From assembly GCA_963796325.1 (NCBI GenBank), contig CAWCLF010000004.1, positions 92,592-156,591 of the forward strand: 64,000 bases of DNA, written 5' to 3'. Of this stretch, positions 27,001 through 35,573 are shown one piece after another; position 1 is the first letter of the stretch, and each line of letters opens with the position of its first letter. The stretch is from CAVYGN01 sp963796325. GTDB taxonomy: Bacteria; Spirochaetota; Brevinematia; Brevinematales; JAOACQ01. Made by a program: the position numbers and the translations under genes. The notes beneath the pieces are model-generated. The model was given only the letters and a program-made list of their open reading frames with translations, searched no databases and had not been told where the DNA came from.

Positions 27001-28181
27001 CACTGGACGGGAAGGAATTTTTGAGTGAAAAAACCGTTTTCGTCCTCAAGGGCGGAACCGAAGTTAAATTCGGTAAAAAAGTATTTGTGCTTGTCGAGGA
27101 TAAACAGATATTTATATTGGAATCCAGCGTCAATGAATATCCCATTAAAATCGGCTCCTTTATATATGTGAAGCAGGGGCAGGTTGTTAAAAAGGGCGAA
27201 AAGATCGCGGACTTCGATCCTTATAATGAAGTGTTTATCAGCGAACATGACGGTATTGTCGGTTTTGCAATGGATCAGGCAGACGGCGGTGAAGAAAAGA
27301 ACAAAAACATCCTGGTAATTTACAATGAAAAGAACAAGGAGCTTGAAAGATTCGTTCTTGTTCATGGGACCAGTCTGGCGGTTCCGGAAGGGGATGCCGT
27401 CAAACGCGGCGATATAGTTGCCAGGCGCCCTGTTGCCAAGAGAAGAACAAGGGATATAATCGGAGGCCTGCCGAGAGTAACGGAACTTTTCGAATCGAGA
27501 AAGCCCAAGAATATAGCGGTAATTTCCAAGGTTAACGGTTCTGTTGAGAACATCGAGCAGAAAAAGGGCAAATATATCATATGGATAAAGGCGACGAACG
27601 GTCTTCCGTTTTCCCATATCGTTCCGACAGGGAAAAACATTTTTGTAAGGATTGGCGACAAGGTCCAGGCAGGCGAATCGCTCTGTGACGGAGTCGTAAG
27701 CTCGCATGATATCCTGAAAGTCCTGGGCTATACAAAAGTAAACGAATTTCTGCTTAACGAGATTCAATCGGTTTACAGGCTCCAGGGTGTGGATATCAAC
27801 GAAAAGCATATAAGCGTGATTATAAGGCAGATGCTTAAAAAAGTGGAAGTTGTAAATCCGGGCGATACTGAATTTATAACAGGCCAGAATATAGATAAAA
27901 GCAAATTTTATAAGGAAAACGAGAAAATAAAGAGCCAGGGAGGACAGGCGGCAAAAGCCAGGCCTATCCTGATGGGCCTTACGAAGGCGTCTTTATTTAC
28001 GGAAAGTTTCCTTTCCGCAGCCTCGTTCCAGGAAACCCCCAGGGTATTATCGAGCGCGGCATTGAAGAGCGCAAGGGATAAGCTGGAAGGTTTGAAGGAA
28101 AATCTCGTTATCGGGCAGCTTATACCTGCCGGAACAGGTATTAAGGATTACCAGACTATCAAGGTGAAAACCCTGGAGTAA
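24099..28181 (+). CDS. rpoC: RNA polymerase beta' subunit
   Basis: The 1360-residue beta' subunit carries the catalytic Mg site YNADFDGDQMAVH, the N-terminal zinc ribbon (CSCGKFRSIRYKGIVCDKCG), the second zinc site around CESNHGVCGKCYG, the bridge and trigger helix regions (DSGARGSREQIRQLAGMRGL; GIIAAESIGQPGTQLTMRTF) and the C-terminal TKASLFTESFLSAASFQET. No inserts of note. AAAGGAG lies upstream of the ATG. Confidence 0.98.
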   Translation: MKGSTSFGAISIQLASSELIKNLSYGEVKKPETINYRTLRPERDGLFCERIFGPTKDYECSCGKFRSIRYKGIVCDKCGVEVTEAKVRRYRTGHIELAAPVAHIWYYRIVPSKIALLLDVAPADIQSILYFEKYIVIDPGETDLIQNQVLTDEEFEEYKEKYKEAFTADTGAVAIKKILKNLDLDVLIDALRNQVDSKLKVDKKVLKRLELAEEIRKSNNKSEWVILDIIPVIPPDLRPMVPLDGGRFATSDINDLYRRLINRNNRLRKLKSVNAPDIIIKNEMRMVQDAVDSLFDNSRRSHPVTGNGDRPLKSLSDILKGKQGRFRQNLLGKRVDYSGRSVIIVGPNLKLHQCGLPKLMALELFKPFVMRGLVEQGYAHNIKAAKRMIETEHELVWGILENAVKGHPVLLNRAPTLHRLGIQAFEPILIEEKAIQLHPLVCHAYNADFDGDQMAVHVPLTPEAQIEAWMLMLSSRNLLNPANGKPIVYPTQDMVLGIYFLTKPDNDSKPGRRYYDSVEEIFLVIETGKTNYNQKIKFRVNDKVIETTYGRVIFNEIMPKGMDFINDTMTSKKIETLIASCYKLYGIKETAFLVDSLKTLGFKYSTIYGVTIAVSDVEIPEEKYAIVEKTEKEVEKTEDNARKGLITHDEKYNQVIDLWASANEKVKKLVEAKLKESDRGFNSLYAMMDSGARGSREQIRQLAGMRGLMAKPSGEIIELAIKSNFKEGLSVLEYFISSHGARKGLADTALKTADAGYLTRKLVDISHDVVVTEADCGTVKGIDISAIKEGDEVIKPLKERILGQVVVSNIYDPRNGDLLVSANELLDEEKTKKIEDAGIEVIKIRSVLTCESNHGVCGKCYGWDLSARSLVNIGEAVGIIAAESIGQPGTQLTMRTFHIGGTAATQLEESELKLTYDSFIVELPENLISREVDGKEKVIVPRKSYVKVRKIINVYDKEEVEDLKELPALDGKEFLSEKTVFVLKGGTEVKFGKKVFVLVEDKQIFILESSVNEYPIKIGSFIYVKQGQVVKKGEKIADFDPYNEVFISEHDGIVGFAMDQADGGEEKNKNILVIYNEKNKELERFVLVHGTSLAVPEGDAVKRGDIVARRPVAKRRTRDIIGGLPRVTELFESRKPKNIAVISKVNGSVENIEQKKGKYIIWIKATNGLPFSHIVPTGKNIFVRIGDKVQAGESLCDGVVSSHDILKVLGYTKVNEFLLNEIQSVYRLQGVDINEKHISVIIRQMLKKVEVVNPGDTEFITGQNIDKSKFYKENEKIKSQGGQAAKARPILMGLTKASLFTESFLSAASFQETPRVLSSAALKSARDKLEGLKENLVIGQLIPAGTGIKDYQTIKVKTLE

Positions 28182-28258
28182 GGCTTTCCTTTATTTGCTC
28201 CAATTTAAACCGGATAGGTGTCGAACGCAGAAGAGGTATATGCCGAATCTGTTAAAAG

Positions 28259-28287
28259 TTGACAGGAAAGGGTGCATTTATTATAAT
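28259..28287 (+). promoter_or_regulatory. Perfect-consensus promoter of the rpsL-to-rplQ gene run
   Basis: TTGACA (28259-28264), a 17-bp spacer, and TATAAT (28282-28287), all matching the sigma70 consensus, within the 148-bp rpoC-rpsL gap. It implies that the str-S10-spc-alpha genes can be transcribed independently of rpoBC at a very high rate. Leader to rpsL is about 36 nt. Confidence 0.8.
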
Positions 28288-28329
28288 ATGTCCCTTGTCC
28301 ATAGAACTATGAAGAAGGGGTTACCCATT

Positions 28330-28704
28330 ATGCCGACTATTAATCAATTAGTCAGGAAGGGAAGGAAATCGATTAAAGCCAAGTCTAAATCGCCAGCCCT
28401 TCAATCCAACCCCCAGAAAAGAGGGGTGTGCGTCAGGGTTACTACCATGACTCCCAAGAAGCCGAACTCCGCGCTTCGAAAAATAGCGAGAGTAAGGCTT
28501 GTCCAGGGTCTTGAAGTAACAGCATATATACCGGGCATCGGCCATAACCTGCAGGAACATTCGGTTGTTCTTATCAGGGGAGGCAGGGTCAAAGACCTTC
28601 CCGGAGTCAGGTATCATATTATCAGGGGAACGCTCGATTCTATGGGTGTGGAGAAGAGAAAGAGCAGCCGTTCCAAGTACGGCGCCAAAAAAGCAAAATC
28701 ATAA
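28330..28704 (+). CDS. rpsL: 30S ribosomal protein uS12
   Basis: uS12 monitors codon-anticodon pairing in the A site. The 124-residue protein has TTMTPKKPNSALRKIARVRL (Lys43 region) and VLIRGGRVKDLPGVRYH (Lys88 region); both are the streptomycin-sensitive forms. The ATG at 28330 is chosen by family length; upstream in-frame codons overlap the promoter. First gene of the str cluster. Confidence 0.97.
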   Translation: MPTINQLVRKGRKSIKAKSKSPALQSNPQKRGVCVRVTTMTPKKPNSALRKIARVRLVQGLEVTAYIPGIGHNLQEHSVVLIRGGRVKDLPGVRYHIIRGTLDSMGVEKRKSSRSKYGAKKAKS

Positions 28705-28724
28705 GCTTGTGAGGGTGTATAGAT

Positions 28725-29195
28725 ATGCCTAGAAAAAAAAGAGTATATGGAAAAAGAATATTGATCGATCCGAAATATAAGAACCTGATGGTTCTGAAAC
28801 TTATCAACCGCATTATGCTGGACGGCAAGAAAAACATCGCTTCCGGCATAGTTTACGGCGCGATTGATTTTCTCGCCGAAAAGACAGGCGAAGAAGGCAT
28901 AACCGCTTTCGATAAGGCTTTGATGAATATCAGGCCTCCCGTCGAAGTAAGATCGAGGAGAGTCGGGGGAGCCACATACCAGGTTCCTACGGAAGTAAGG
29001 CCCGAAAGGCAGAACTCGCTTACCCTCAGGTGGCTTGTCAACCTTTCAAGGGATAGAAAAGAACACTCTATGATAGAGAAACTGGGCAGGGAACTTTTAG
29101 ATGCTTATAATAATACTGGATCCTGCGTAAAAAAGAAGATCGATACTATCAAGATGGCTGAAGCGAACAAGGCTTTTGCGCATTACAAGTGGTAA
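28725..29195 (+). CDS. rpsG: 30S ribosomal protein uS7
   Basis: uS7 nucleates assembly of the 30S head and contacts E-site tRNA; in E. coli it also autoregulates the str operon. The 156-residue sequence has GGATYQVPTEVRPERQNSLT and the NKAFAHYKW end, all standard. Fusion of rpsL, rpsG and fusA in one operon is retained here. Confidence 0.97.
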   Translation: MPRKKRVYGKRILIDPKYKNLMVLKLINRIMLDGKKNIASGIVYGAIDFLAEKTGEEGITAFDKALMNIRPPVEVRSRRVGGATYQVPTEVRPERQNSLTLRWLVNLSRDRKEHSMIEKLGRELLDAYNNTGSCVKKKIDTIKMAEANKAFAHYKW

Positions 29196-29204
29196 GAGGA
29201 GAAT

Positions 29205-31286
29205 ATGGCATCTGAAAAATCCATCCCTCTGCAGTTCGTCAGGAACATCGGCATCGCTGCGCACATTGATGCCGGTAAAACGACGGTAAGCGAGAGAATA
29301 TTATTTTATACGGGCAAAACTCATAAGATAGGCGAGGTCCACGAAGGGGCCGCCGAAATGGACTGGATGGTACAGGAACGGGAAAGAGGCATAACGATTA
29401 CGAGCGCCGCGACCACATGCTTCTGGAAGGATTATAAGATCAATCTTATCGATACTCCGGGTCATGTCGATTTTACCGCCGAAGTTGAAAGATCGCTTCG
29501 CGTTCTTGACGGTGCAGTGGCTGTATTCGACGGCGGCGAAGGGGTTGAGCCTCAGTCCGAAACCGTATGGCGCCAGGCGGACAAGTACGAAGTGCCCAGA
29601 ATTGCATTTATTAATAAAATGGATAAAATAGGGGCAGACTTTTATAAGTCTGTCATTTCGATGGAAAAGAAGCTTGGCGTGAAAGCCGTGCCGATCCAGC
29701 TCCCTATAGGCTCCGAAAGCGATTTCAAAGGAGTAGTCGACATTATTGAACGCAAGGCTTATATGTGGCCTGAAGACGATTCCGAAGGGATAAATTTCAA
29801 CGAAGTGGAAATACCTGAAAATTTGAAGGAAAAGATCGAGCTGTTCAGGGTTTCGCTTATGGACCACGTTTGCGACGGAAACGACGATCTCATGGAAAAA
29901 TACATCGAAGGAAAAGAAATTACAATAGAAGAGATAAAGAAAGGGTTGAGGAAGCTTACAATTTCCAATAGCCTTTTCCCCGTTGTCTGCGGCAGCGCCC
30001 TGAAAAACAAGGGCGTTCAGCTGCTGCTTGATGCGGTTCTCGATTACCTTCCTTCGCCGCTGGATGTCCCGCCTTTGAAGGGGACAAACACCAGGACGGA
30101 AAAGGAAGAAACAGCGCTGCCCAATGCTGAAGAACCGTTTTGCGGTCTGGCTTTCAAGGTCATGGTGGACAGTTACGTAGGGAAGCTCGTTTTTGTAAGG
30201 GTATATTCAGGCACCCTGGAAAAGGGAAGTTATATTTACAATGTAAATAAAAGGCAAAAGGAAAGGGTCGCAAGGCTTTTACGCATGCATGCCAATAAAA
30301 GGGAAGAAATAGACAGTGTCTCGGCGGGCGATATCGTTGCCGTCGTCGGGATAAAAGATACCGTTACCGGGGATAGCATTTCCGCCGAAGAAAGGCCGCT
30401 GATGCTTGAAGCCATTGATTTCCCGGAACCTGTCATTTCTGTCGCTATTGAACCGAAAACGAAGGAAGAAATTGACAAGATGGGCGAGAGCTTGAAGAAG
30501 CTCCAGGAGGAAGACCCGACTTTCAAGGTTAAAACCGATGAGGAAACAAACCAGACCCTCATATATGGAATGGGAGAACTCCATCTTGAGATCATTGTCG
30601 ATAGAATGGTGCGTGAATTTAAAGTACAGGCGAATATCGGTAAACCCCAGGTTGCATACAGGGAAACGATTAAAAAGCACGCAAAATCCGAGGGCAAGTA
30701 CATACGCCAGAGCGGCGGAAGAGGCCAGTACGGGCATGTCATGCTCTCGATCGAACCTATGGAAAAAGGCAAGGGCTTTGAATTCGAGGACCGGATCGTG
30801 GGAGGACATGTTCCGAAGGAATTTATTCCTGCGATCAGGAAGGGAATTGAGGAAGCTACGGCGAGCGGGATAATAGGCGGTTATCCGGTTGTGGATATAA
30901 AGGCCGCCGTTTATGACGGATCGTACCACGAGGTCGATTCATCCGAAATGGCTTTTAAAATTGCAGCATCCAAAGCTTTTAAAGAAGCTATGGGAGCAGC
31001 CGATCCTGTCCTTCTTGAACCGATAATGAAGGTCGATGTACTGGTTCCGGAGGATTACCTCGGCGATGTAATAGGTGACCTCTCTTCCCGAAGGGCAAAG
31101 ATAAACGGCATGGAACCGAAAGGTAATTCAAGGCTTATAACGAGCCATGTTCCGCTCGGAGAAATGTTCGGCTATACGACGGTCCTGCGCTCCATTACAC
31201 AGGGAAGGGGAACTTCCGTAATGGCTTTCGACCATTACAGTGAAGTGCCCAAAAATCTTTACGATACGATAATAAAGGCTGAATAA
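29205..31286 (+). CDS. fusA: Elongation factor G
   Basis: EF-G drives translocation and, with RRF, ribosome recycling. 693 residues with P-loop AHIDAGKT, a normal switch I (ERERGITITSAAT), DTPGHVDF, NKMD and a full set of domains III-V. This contrasts with the altered switch I of the EF-Tu beside it. The canonical sequence and position in the str operon indicate the general EF-G rather than a specialised EF-G2. Start has GAGGAG upstream. Confidence 0.97.
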   Translation: MASEKSIPLQFVRNIGIAAHIDAGKTTVSERILFYTGKTHKIGEVHEGAAEMDWMVQERERGITITSAATTCFWKDYKINLIDTPGHVDFTAEVERSLRVLDGAVAVFDGGEGVEPQSETVWRQADKYEVPRIAFINKMDKIGADFYKSVISMEKKLGVKAVPIQLPIGSESDFKGVVDIIERKAYMWPEDDSEGINFNEVEIPENLKEKIELFRVSLMDHVCDGNDDLMEKYIEGKEITIEEIKKGLRKLTISNSLFPVVCGSALKNKGVQLLLDAVLDYLPSPLDVPPLKGTNTRTEKEETALPNAEEPFCGLAFKVMVDSYVGKLVFVRVYSGTLEKGSYIYNVNKRQKERVARLLRMHANKREEIDSVSAGDIVAVVGIKDTVTGDSISAEERPLMLEAIDFPEPVISVAIEPKTKEEIDKMGESLKKLQEEDPTFKVKTDEETNQTLIYGMGELHLEIIVDRMVREFKVQANIGKPQVAYRETIKKHAKSEGKYIRQSGGRGQYGHVMLSIEPMEKGKGFEFEDRIVGGHVPKEFIPAIRKGIEEATASGIIGGYPVVDIKAAVYDGSYHEVDSSEMAFKIAASKAFKEAMGAADPVLLEPIMKVDVLVPEDYLGDVIGDLSSRRAKINGMEPKGNSRLITSHVPLGEMFGYTTVLRSITQGRGTSVMAFDHYSEVPKNLYDTIIKAE

Positions 31287-31321
31287 AATAATACGTTTAA
31301 TACAAGAGAGGAGGCGATACA

Positions 31322-32542
31322 ATGGCAGAAGGAAAATTTGAAAGAACCAAGCCGCATTTAAATGTAGGAACAATCGGTCATGTTGACCATGGTAAAACGA
31401 CATTGACTGCAGCCCTTACAAAATATTCTGAAATCATGGGGCTGGCCAAGTTCGTATCATACGATAATGTAGCTAAAGCCTCGGAATCTCAGGGACGCCG
31501 TGATGATACGAAAATCCTGACAATTGCAACTTCTCATGTGGAGTATAATACTGCAAAAAGACATTATGCGCATGTTGACTGCCCGGGCCATGCCGACTAT
31601 GTAAAGAACATGATCACCGGTGCGGCCCAGATGGATGGTGCTGTGCTTGTTGTAGCCGCTACCGACGGTGTAATGCCCCAGACAAGGGAACATGTCCTTC
31701 TGGCCAGGCAGGTTGATGTTCCTTCGATCATAGTATTCATCAATAAAGTTGACATGATAGCTGAAGCTGACAAGGAATTGATCGATCTTGTGGAAATGGA
31801 TATAAGGGATCTTTTAACCCAGTATAAATTTCCGGGTAATGAAACGCCCGTTATCAGGGGTTCTGCATATAAAGCGTTAACAAGCACGTCGAAGGACGGC
31901 AACGCCCCGGAATTTGCATGTATAAAGGAACTTCTTGACGCGATGGACAATTATTTTAAAGAACCGCCGAGGGAAAACGACAAGCCTTTCCTTATGCCTA
32001 TAGAAGACATCTTTTCAATCACAGGCAGGGGAACCGTTGCTACGGGAAGAATTGAAAGAGGCAAAATCAAGGTCGGCGAAGAAGTTGAAATCGTCGGCTA
32101 TCATGACAGTTCAAAATCTGTTGTAACAGGCGTTGAAATGTTCAGAAAGATCCTTGACGAAGGTATGGCCGGAGATAATGTAGGGCTTTTACTTAGAGGC
32201 GTCGATAAAGAAGCGATCAGAAGGGGTATGGTCCTTGCAAAACCGGGTTCGATTACCCCCCATATGAAATTCAAGGGTGAAGTATATGTACTGAAGCCTG
32301 AGGAAGGGGGAAGAAAATCACCTTTCCATGTAGGATACAGACCCCAGTTTTACATGAGTACGGCGGATGTCACGGGTAATATCGGAGCTATCCAGGGCGC
32401 GGATATGGTTATGCCCGGAGATAACATCAATATGACCATTGAACTCATTACTAAAGTCGCTGTCGAAAAAGGAATGCGTTTTGCTATCAGGGAAGGCGGA
32501 AGAACTATCGGTTCAGGCGTCGTTACCGAAATAGTTGAATAA
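31322..32542 (+). CDS. tuf: Elongation factor Tu with variant switch I
   Basis: EF-Tu carries aminoacyl-tRNA to the ribosome. 406 residues with GHVDHGKT, DCPGHADYVKNMITGAAQMD, NKVD and complete domains 2 and 3. The switch I loop is unusual: after YDNVAKAS it reads ESQGRRDDTKILTIATSHVEY, where most bacteria have the EEKARGITINTSHVEY form. Relative to E. coli it is five residues longer and lacks the EKARG stretch, but the Mg-binding Thr (here Thr67) remains. A similar RDxTKxxTIA loop is one I recall from Planctomycetes EF-Tu. Tuf next to rpsJ is the typical spirochaete order. Strong GAGGAGG ribosome site; no second tuf in this window. Confidence 0.96.
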   Translation: MAEGKFERTKPHLNVGTIGHVDHGKTTLTAALTKYSEIMGLAKFVSYDNVAKASESQGRRDDTKILTIATSHVEYNTAKRHYAHVDCPGHADYVKNMITGAAQMDGAVLVVAATDGVMPQTREHVLLARQVDVPSIIVFINKVDMIAEADKELIDLVEMDIRDLLTQYKFPGNETPVIRGSAYKALTSTSKDGNAPEFACIKELLDAMDNYFKEPPRENDKPFLMPIEDIFSITGRGTVATGRIERGKIKVGEEVEIVGYHDSSKSVVTGVEMFRKILDEGMAGDNVGLLLRGVDKEAIRRGMVLAKPGSITPHMKFKGEVYVLKPEEGGRKSPFHVGYRPQFYMSTADVTGNIGAIQGADMVMPGDNINMTIELITKVAVEKGMRFAIREGGRTIGSGVVTEIVE

Positions 32543-32559
32543 TGTGAAGAGGTTGTACT

Positions 32560-32862
32560 GTGAGTAGAATACGAGTGAGACTTAAAGCTTATGATGTTAA
32601 CCTGATCGATAAATCTGCAAAGTCGATAGTCGAATCTGTGAAGAGCAAGGGGGGAAGGGTCTCGGGACCTATTCCCCTTCCTACGCGGATAAAAAAATAC
32701 ACGGTATTAACATCACCGCATGTCAATAAGGATGCCCGTGAACAGTTTGAAATGAGGGTTCATAAAAGGCTGATCGACATACTTGATCCCAGTTCCGATC
32801 TTGTCAATGCGCTGATGGAATTACAGCTCCCGGCTGGAGTGGAAGTTGAGATCAAGCAATAA
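32560..32862 (+). CDS. rpsJ: 30S ribosomal protein uS10
   Basis: uS10 is a 30S head protein and the NusG/NusE partner in antitermination. 100 residues, GTG start with AAGAGG upstream, first gene of the S10 cluster. IRVRLKAYDVNLIDKSAKSI and PLPTRIKKYTVLTSPH are typical. Confidence 0.96.
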   Translation: MSRIRVRLKAYDVNLIDKSAKSIVESVKSKGGRVSGPIPLPTRIKKYTVLTSPHVNKDAREQFEMRVHKRLIDILDPSSDLVNALMELQLPAGVEVEIKQ

Positions 32863-32887
32863 GAATTAAGGCATAGGTGGAAATATC

Positions 32888-33472
32888 ATGAAGGCAAAGA
32901 AAGTTGGAATATTAGGCAGGAAGCTGGGCATGACCGAAATGTACTGGAATGACAGCATGGTCGGTGTTACGGTTGTTGATTTCTCCGGCCTTACATATCT
33001 TGGGCAGAGGACCGGTCAAAAAGACGGTTATAATGCTGCAATAGTGGGTCTTGGAGTTGAAAAAGGCCGCAACAAAGGCTGCATCAGGGAAATCAGGATG
33101 GAAAACAGCGCGGCTTATGAAAACGGAACTTATCTGGACCTTTTTGATAATATTAAGAAGGTAGATGTGATAGGCATTATGAAAGGCCGCGGCTTTACCG
33201 GAGCTATGAAGCGCCACGGTTTTCATGGAGGACCTGCTTCGCATGGCGCCAAACACTGGCACAGAAGAACGGGTTCGGTAGGCGGGCATACATTCCCGGC
33301 GAAAACATGGCGGGGTCAGAAAATGCCCGGCCATTACGGCAATGTCAGGGTATGCACTTTGAGCCAGGACCTTGTGAAGCTTGATAAGGAAAAGAAATTG
33401 ATATTCATCAGGGGCTCTGTTCCGGGATGTAAAAATTCTTATGTAATGGTCAGGGATGCTGTAAAGAGGTGA
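32888..33472 (+). CDS. rplC: 50S ribosomal protein uL3
   Basis: uL3 starts 50S assembly and extends a loop to the peptidyl-transferase centre. At 194 residues it is about ten to fifteen shorter than E. coli L3, with losses in the globular part. KHWHRRTGSVGG and RGQKMPGHYGNVRV mark the tip loop. Confidence 0.96.
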   Translation: MKAKKVGILGRKLGMTEMYWNDSMVGVTVVDFSGLTYLGQRTGQKDGYNAAIVGLGVEKGRNKGCIREIRMENSAAYENGTYLDLFDNIKKVDVIGIMKGRGFTGAMKRHGFHGGPASHGAKHWHRRTGSVGGHTFPAKTWRGQKMPGHYGNVRVCTLSQDLVKLDKEKKLIFIRGSVPGCKNSYVMVRDAVKR

Positions 33473-33480
33473 TTTGATTT

Positions 33481-34110
33481 ATGAAACTTGGAATATATAA
33501 CGGGACCGAAAAAATTAAAGAAGTTGATTACCCTTTTCTCAAGGGAAATTACTCCGCGGGGACCGTGCATCAGGCTCTGGTTGCAAGATTGAGTCATGAA
33601 AGGGAAGGCAACGCTTCCACTTTGACAAAATCGGAAGTCAGGGGAGGCGGCAAGAAACCCTGGAGGCAGAAAGGTCTCGGCAGGGCGCGGTCAGGTTCGT
33701 CAAGGTCTCCTCTCTGGAGAGGAGGCGGAGTCATCTTCGGTCCGAAACCGCATGAAAGGGATAAAAATATTACAAAGAAGCAGAAAGCGGCAGCTATGCT
33801 TTCCGTTTTCAATAAATTGTCGGAATTGGGAAGGATAAAGGTTTTTACCGATTTCGAACTCTTAACCCATAAAACTAAGGATTTTCTGAAATCGGTTGAA
33901 GGACTGATTGAAAATAAAGATGAAAAGACTGTTTTAATAACGGCACAGTACGATTCAAACATGGCAATGGCTTCCCGTAATTTGAAGAAAATCAGGGTCC
34001 TTTATGTTACGGCTCTGGACCTCCTGCCTATCATTTATGCGGACAGGGTCCTGATATCTGAAAAAGCCATGGAAAAACTCGGGACAATATTGCCCGATGT
34101 CAAAGAGTAA
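33481..34110 (+). CDS. rplD: 50S ribosomal protein uL4
   Basis: uL4 lines the exit tunnel; in E. coli it represses the S10 operon. The 209-residue protein has the tunnel loop GGGKKPWRQKGLGRARSGSS followed by a GGGVIFGPKPH segment. Normal length and order (rplC-rplD-rplW). Confidence 0.96.
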   Translation: MKLGIYNGTEKIKEVDYPFLKGNYSAGTVHQALVARLSHEREGNASTLTKSEVRGGGKKPWRQKGLGRARSGSSRSPLWRGGGVIFGPKPHERDKNITKKQKAAAMLSVFNKLSELGRIKVFTDFELLTHKTKDFLKSVEGLIENKDEKTVLITAQYDSNMAMASRNLKKIRVLYVTALDLLPIIYADRVLISEKAMEKLGTILPDVKE

Positions 34111-34122
34111 CGGAGCACAATA

Positions 34123-34404
34123 ATGAAAGACGTTAATGTTATATTAAGATCGCCGGTTTTATCCGAAAAGGCCAGCGCATTAAAACCGAAGAAAAAATTT
34201 GTTTTTGAAGTGGCTAAAGATGCGAATAAAATAGAAATTAAAAAGGCCGTGGAGACTCTTTACAAGGTCAAAGTTCTTAAAGTCAATACGGAAAATATGC
34301 CCTCGAAGTGGAAAAGGGTACGCGTTAATTACGGGTTAACTTCACAATGGAAAAAGGCTGTCGTCACGCTGAAAGAAGGCGACATTGATTTTTATAAAGT
34401 TTAA
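34123..34404 (+). CDS. rplW: 50S ribosomal protein uL23
   Basis: uL23 sits at the tunnel exit and docks trigger factor and SRP. 93 residues; begins MKDVNVILRSPVLSEKAS and keeps the FEVAKDANKIEIKKAVETLY core. Normal length. Confidence 0.95.
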   Translation: MKDVNVILRSPVLSEKASALKPKKKFVFEVAKDANKIEIKKAVETLYKVKVLKVNTENMPSKWKRVRVNYGLTSQWKKAVVTLKEGDIDFYKV

Positions 34405-34418
34405 TCGAGAGGGAACCT

Positions 34419-35249
34419 ATGGGATTGAAGCGATATAAGCCGATAACACCCGGTCTCAGGCACAAGGTCAGCGCGGATTTCAGTGAAATAACAAGCACTG
34501 AACCGGTTAAAAATCTGATCGGCGGGACGAAGAGGGGCCGCGGAAACGGAAGAAACAACGGAGGACGCATTACCGTACGCCATAGAGGCGGCGGAAACAA
34601 GAAATTTTACCGCGTCATCGATTATAAAAGGGATAAAATAGGCGTGCCGGCTAAAGTAGTAACCATTGAGTACGATCCTAACAGGACTTCCAGGATAGCT
34701 CTTCTTCAATATCATGATGGAATTAAGAGTTATATTATTGCGCCTAACGGGTTAAAGGTAGGCGATACGGTCGAAGCCGGAGATAAAATTGAAATAAGAA
34801 CGGGGAACAGCCTCCCTCTCAAATCCATACCGGTGGGAACAATAATTCATAACATAGAAATTAAGCCGGGAAAAGGCGGACAGCTTGCCCGTTCAGCCGG
34901 AACTCATGCGAAACTGGACGGAAAAGAAGGAAAATACGCTATTTTAAGAATGCCTTCCGGAGAGATCAGGATGATCCTTCTTGAGTGCAGGGCAACTGTA
35001 GGAGAGGTCGGCAACGCCGACAACTCCAATATGTTTTACGGCAAGGCCGGAGTTTCGAGGCATATGGGCATAAGGCCTTTTGTCAGAGGCGTAGCTATGA
35101 ACAAAGTCGACCATCCGCATGGCGGAGGAAGAGGCAAGCAGAAAGGTTATAAGACTCCTGTGAGCCCTACCGGGGTGCCGGCGAAAGGTTATAAAACAAG
35201 AAAGAAAAATAAAACGACAAGCAAATATATCCTGTCCAAGAGGAAATAG
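34419..35249 (+). CDS. rplB: 50S ribosomal protein uL2
   Basis: uL2 is essential for subunit joining and peptidyl transfer. 276 residues, with GRNNGGRITVRHRGGGNKK near the N-terminus and MNKVDHPHGGGRGKQKGYK at the C-terminus, including the conserved functional His. Strong ribosome site (GAGAGGG). Confidence 0.97.
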   Translation: MGLKRYKPITPGLRHKVSADFSEITSTEPVKNLIGGTKRGRGNGRNNGGRITVRHRGGGNKKFYRVIDYKRDKIGVPAKVVTIEYDPNRTSRIALLQYHDGIKSYIIAPNGLKVGDTVEAGDKIEIRTGNSLPLKSIPVGTIIHNIEIKPGKGGQLARSAGTHAKLDGKEGKYAILRMPSGEIRMILLECRATVGEVGNADNSNMFYGKAGVSRHMGIRPFVRGVAMNKVDHPHGGGRGKQKGYKTPVSPTGVPAKGYKTRKKNKTTSKYILSKRK

Positions 35250-35270
35250 CTTTTATAGCGGGGTAGAATA

Positions 35271-35561
35271 ATGTCAAGATCGATTAAAAAGGGTCCTTTC
35301 GTTGATTCCAAGCTTTATAAAAAAGTGCTTGAAGCGCAGGAATCCAATGATAAGAAACCCATTAAAACCTGGTCCAGAAGATCTACGATAATTCCTGAAA
35401 TGGTTGGATTGTCGATCCATGTTTATAATGGAAAGATATTCATTCCTGCGTTTATTGCTGAAAATATGGTTGGACATAAACTGGGAGAATTTTCTCCGAC
35501 CAGGATTTTCAGGGGACATTCCGGGACAAAAAAAGTTGAAAAAGAAGCTACTGAAGCATAA
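35271..35561 (+). CDS. rpsS: 30S ribosomal protein uS19
   Basis: uS19 pairs with uS13 in the 30S head. 96 residues with SRSIKKGPFVDSKLYKKV, RSTIIPEMVGLSIHVYNG and GHKLGEFSPTRIFRGH. Normal. Confidence 0.97.
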   Translation: MSRSIKKGPFVDSKLYKKVLEAQESNDKKPIKTWSRRSTIIPEMVGLSIHVYNGKIFIPAFIAENMVGHKLGEFSPTRIFRGHSGTKKVEKEATEA

Positions 35562-35573
35562 CGGAGCGGTAAT

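Noticed and set aside
28195..28329. N-terminal extension of uS12 by 45 residues
   Set aside because: The extension would translate the consensus promoter region; the family start at 28330 has AAGGGG upstream.
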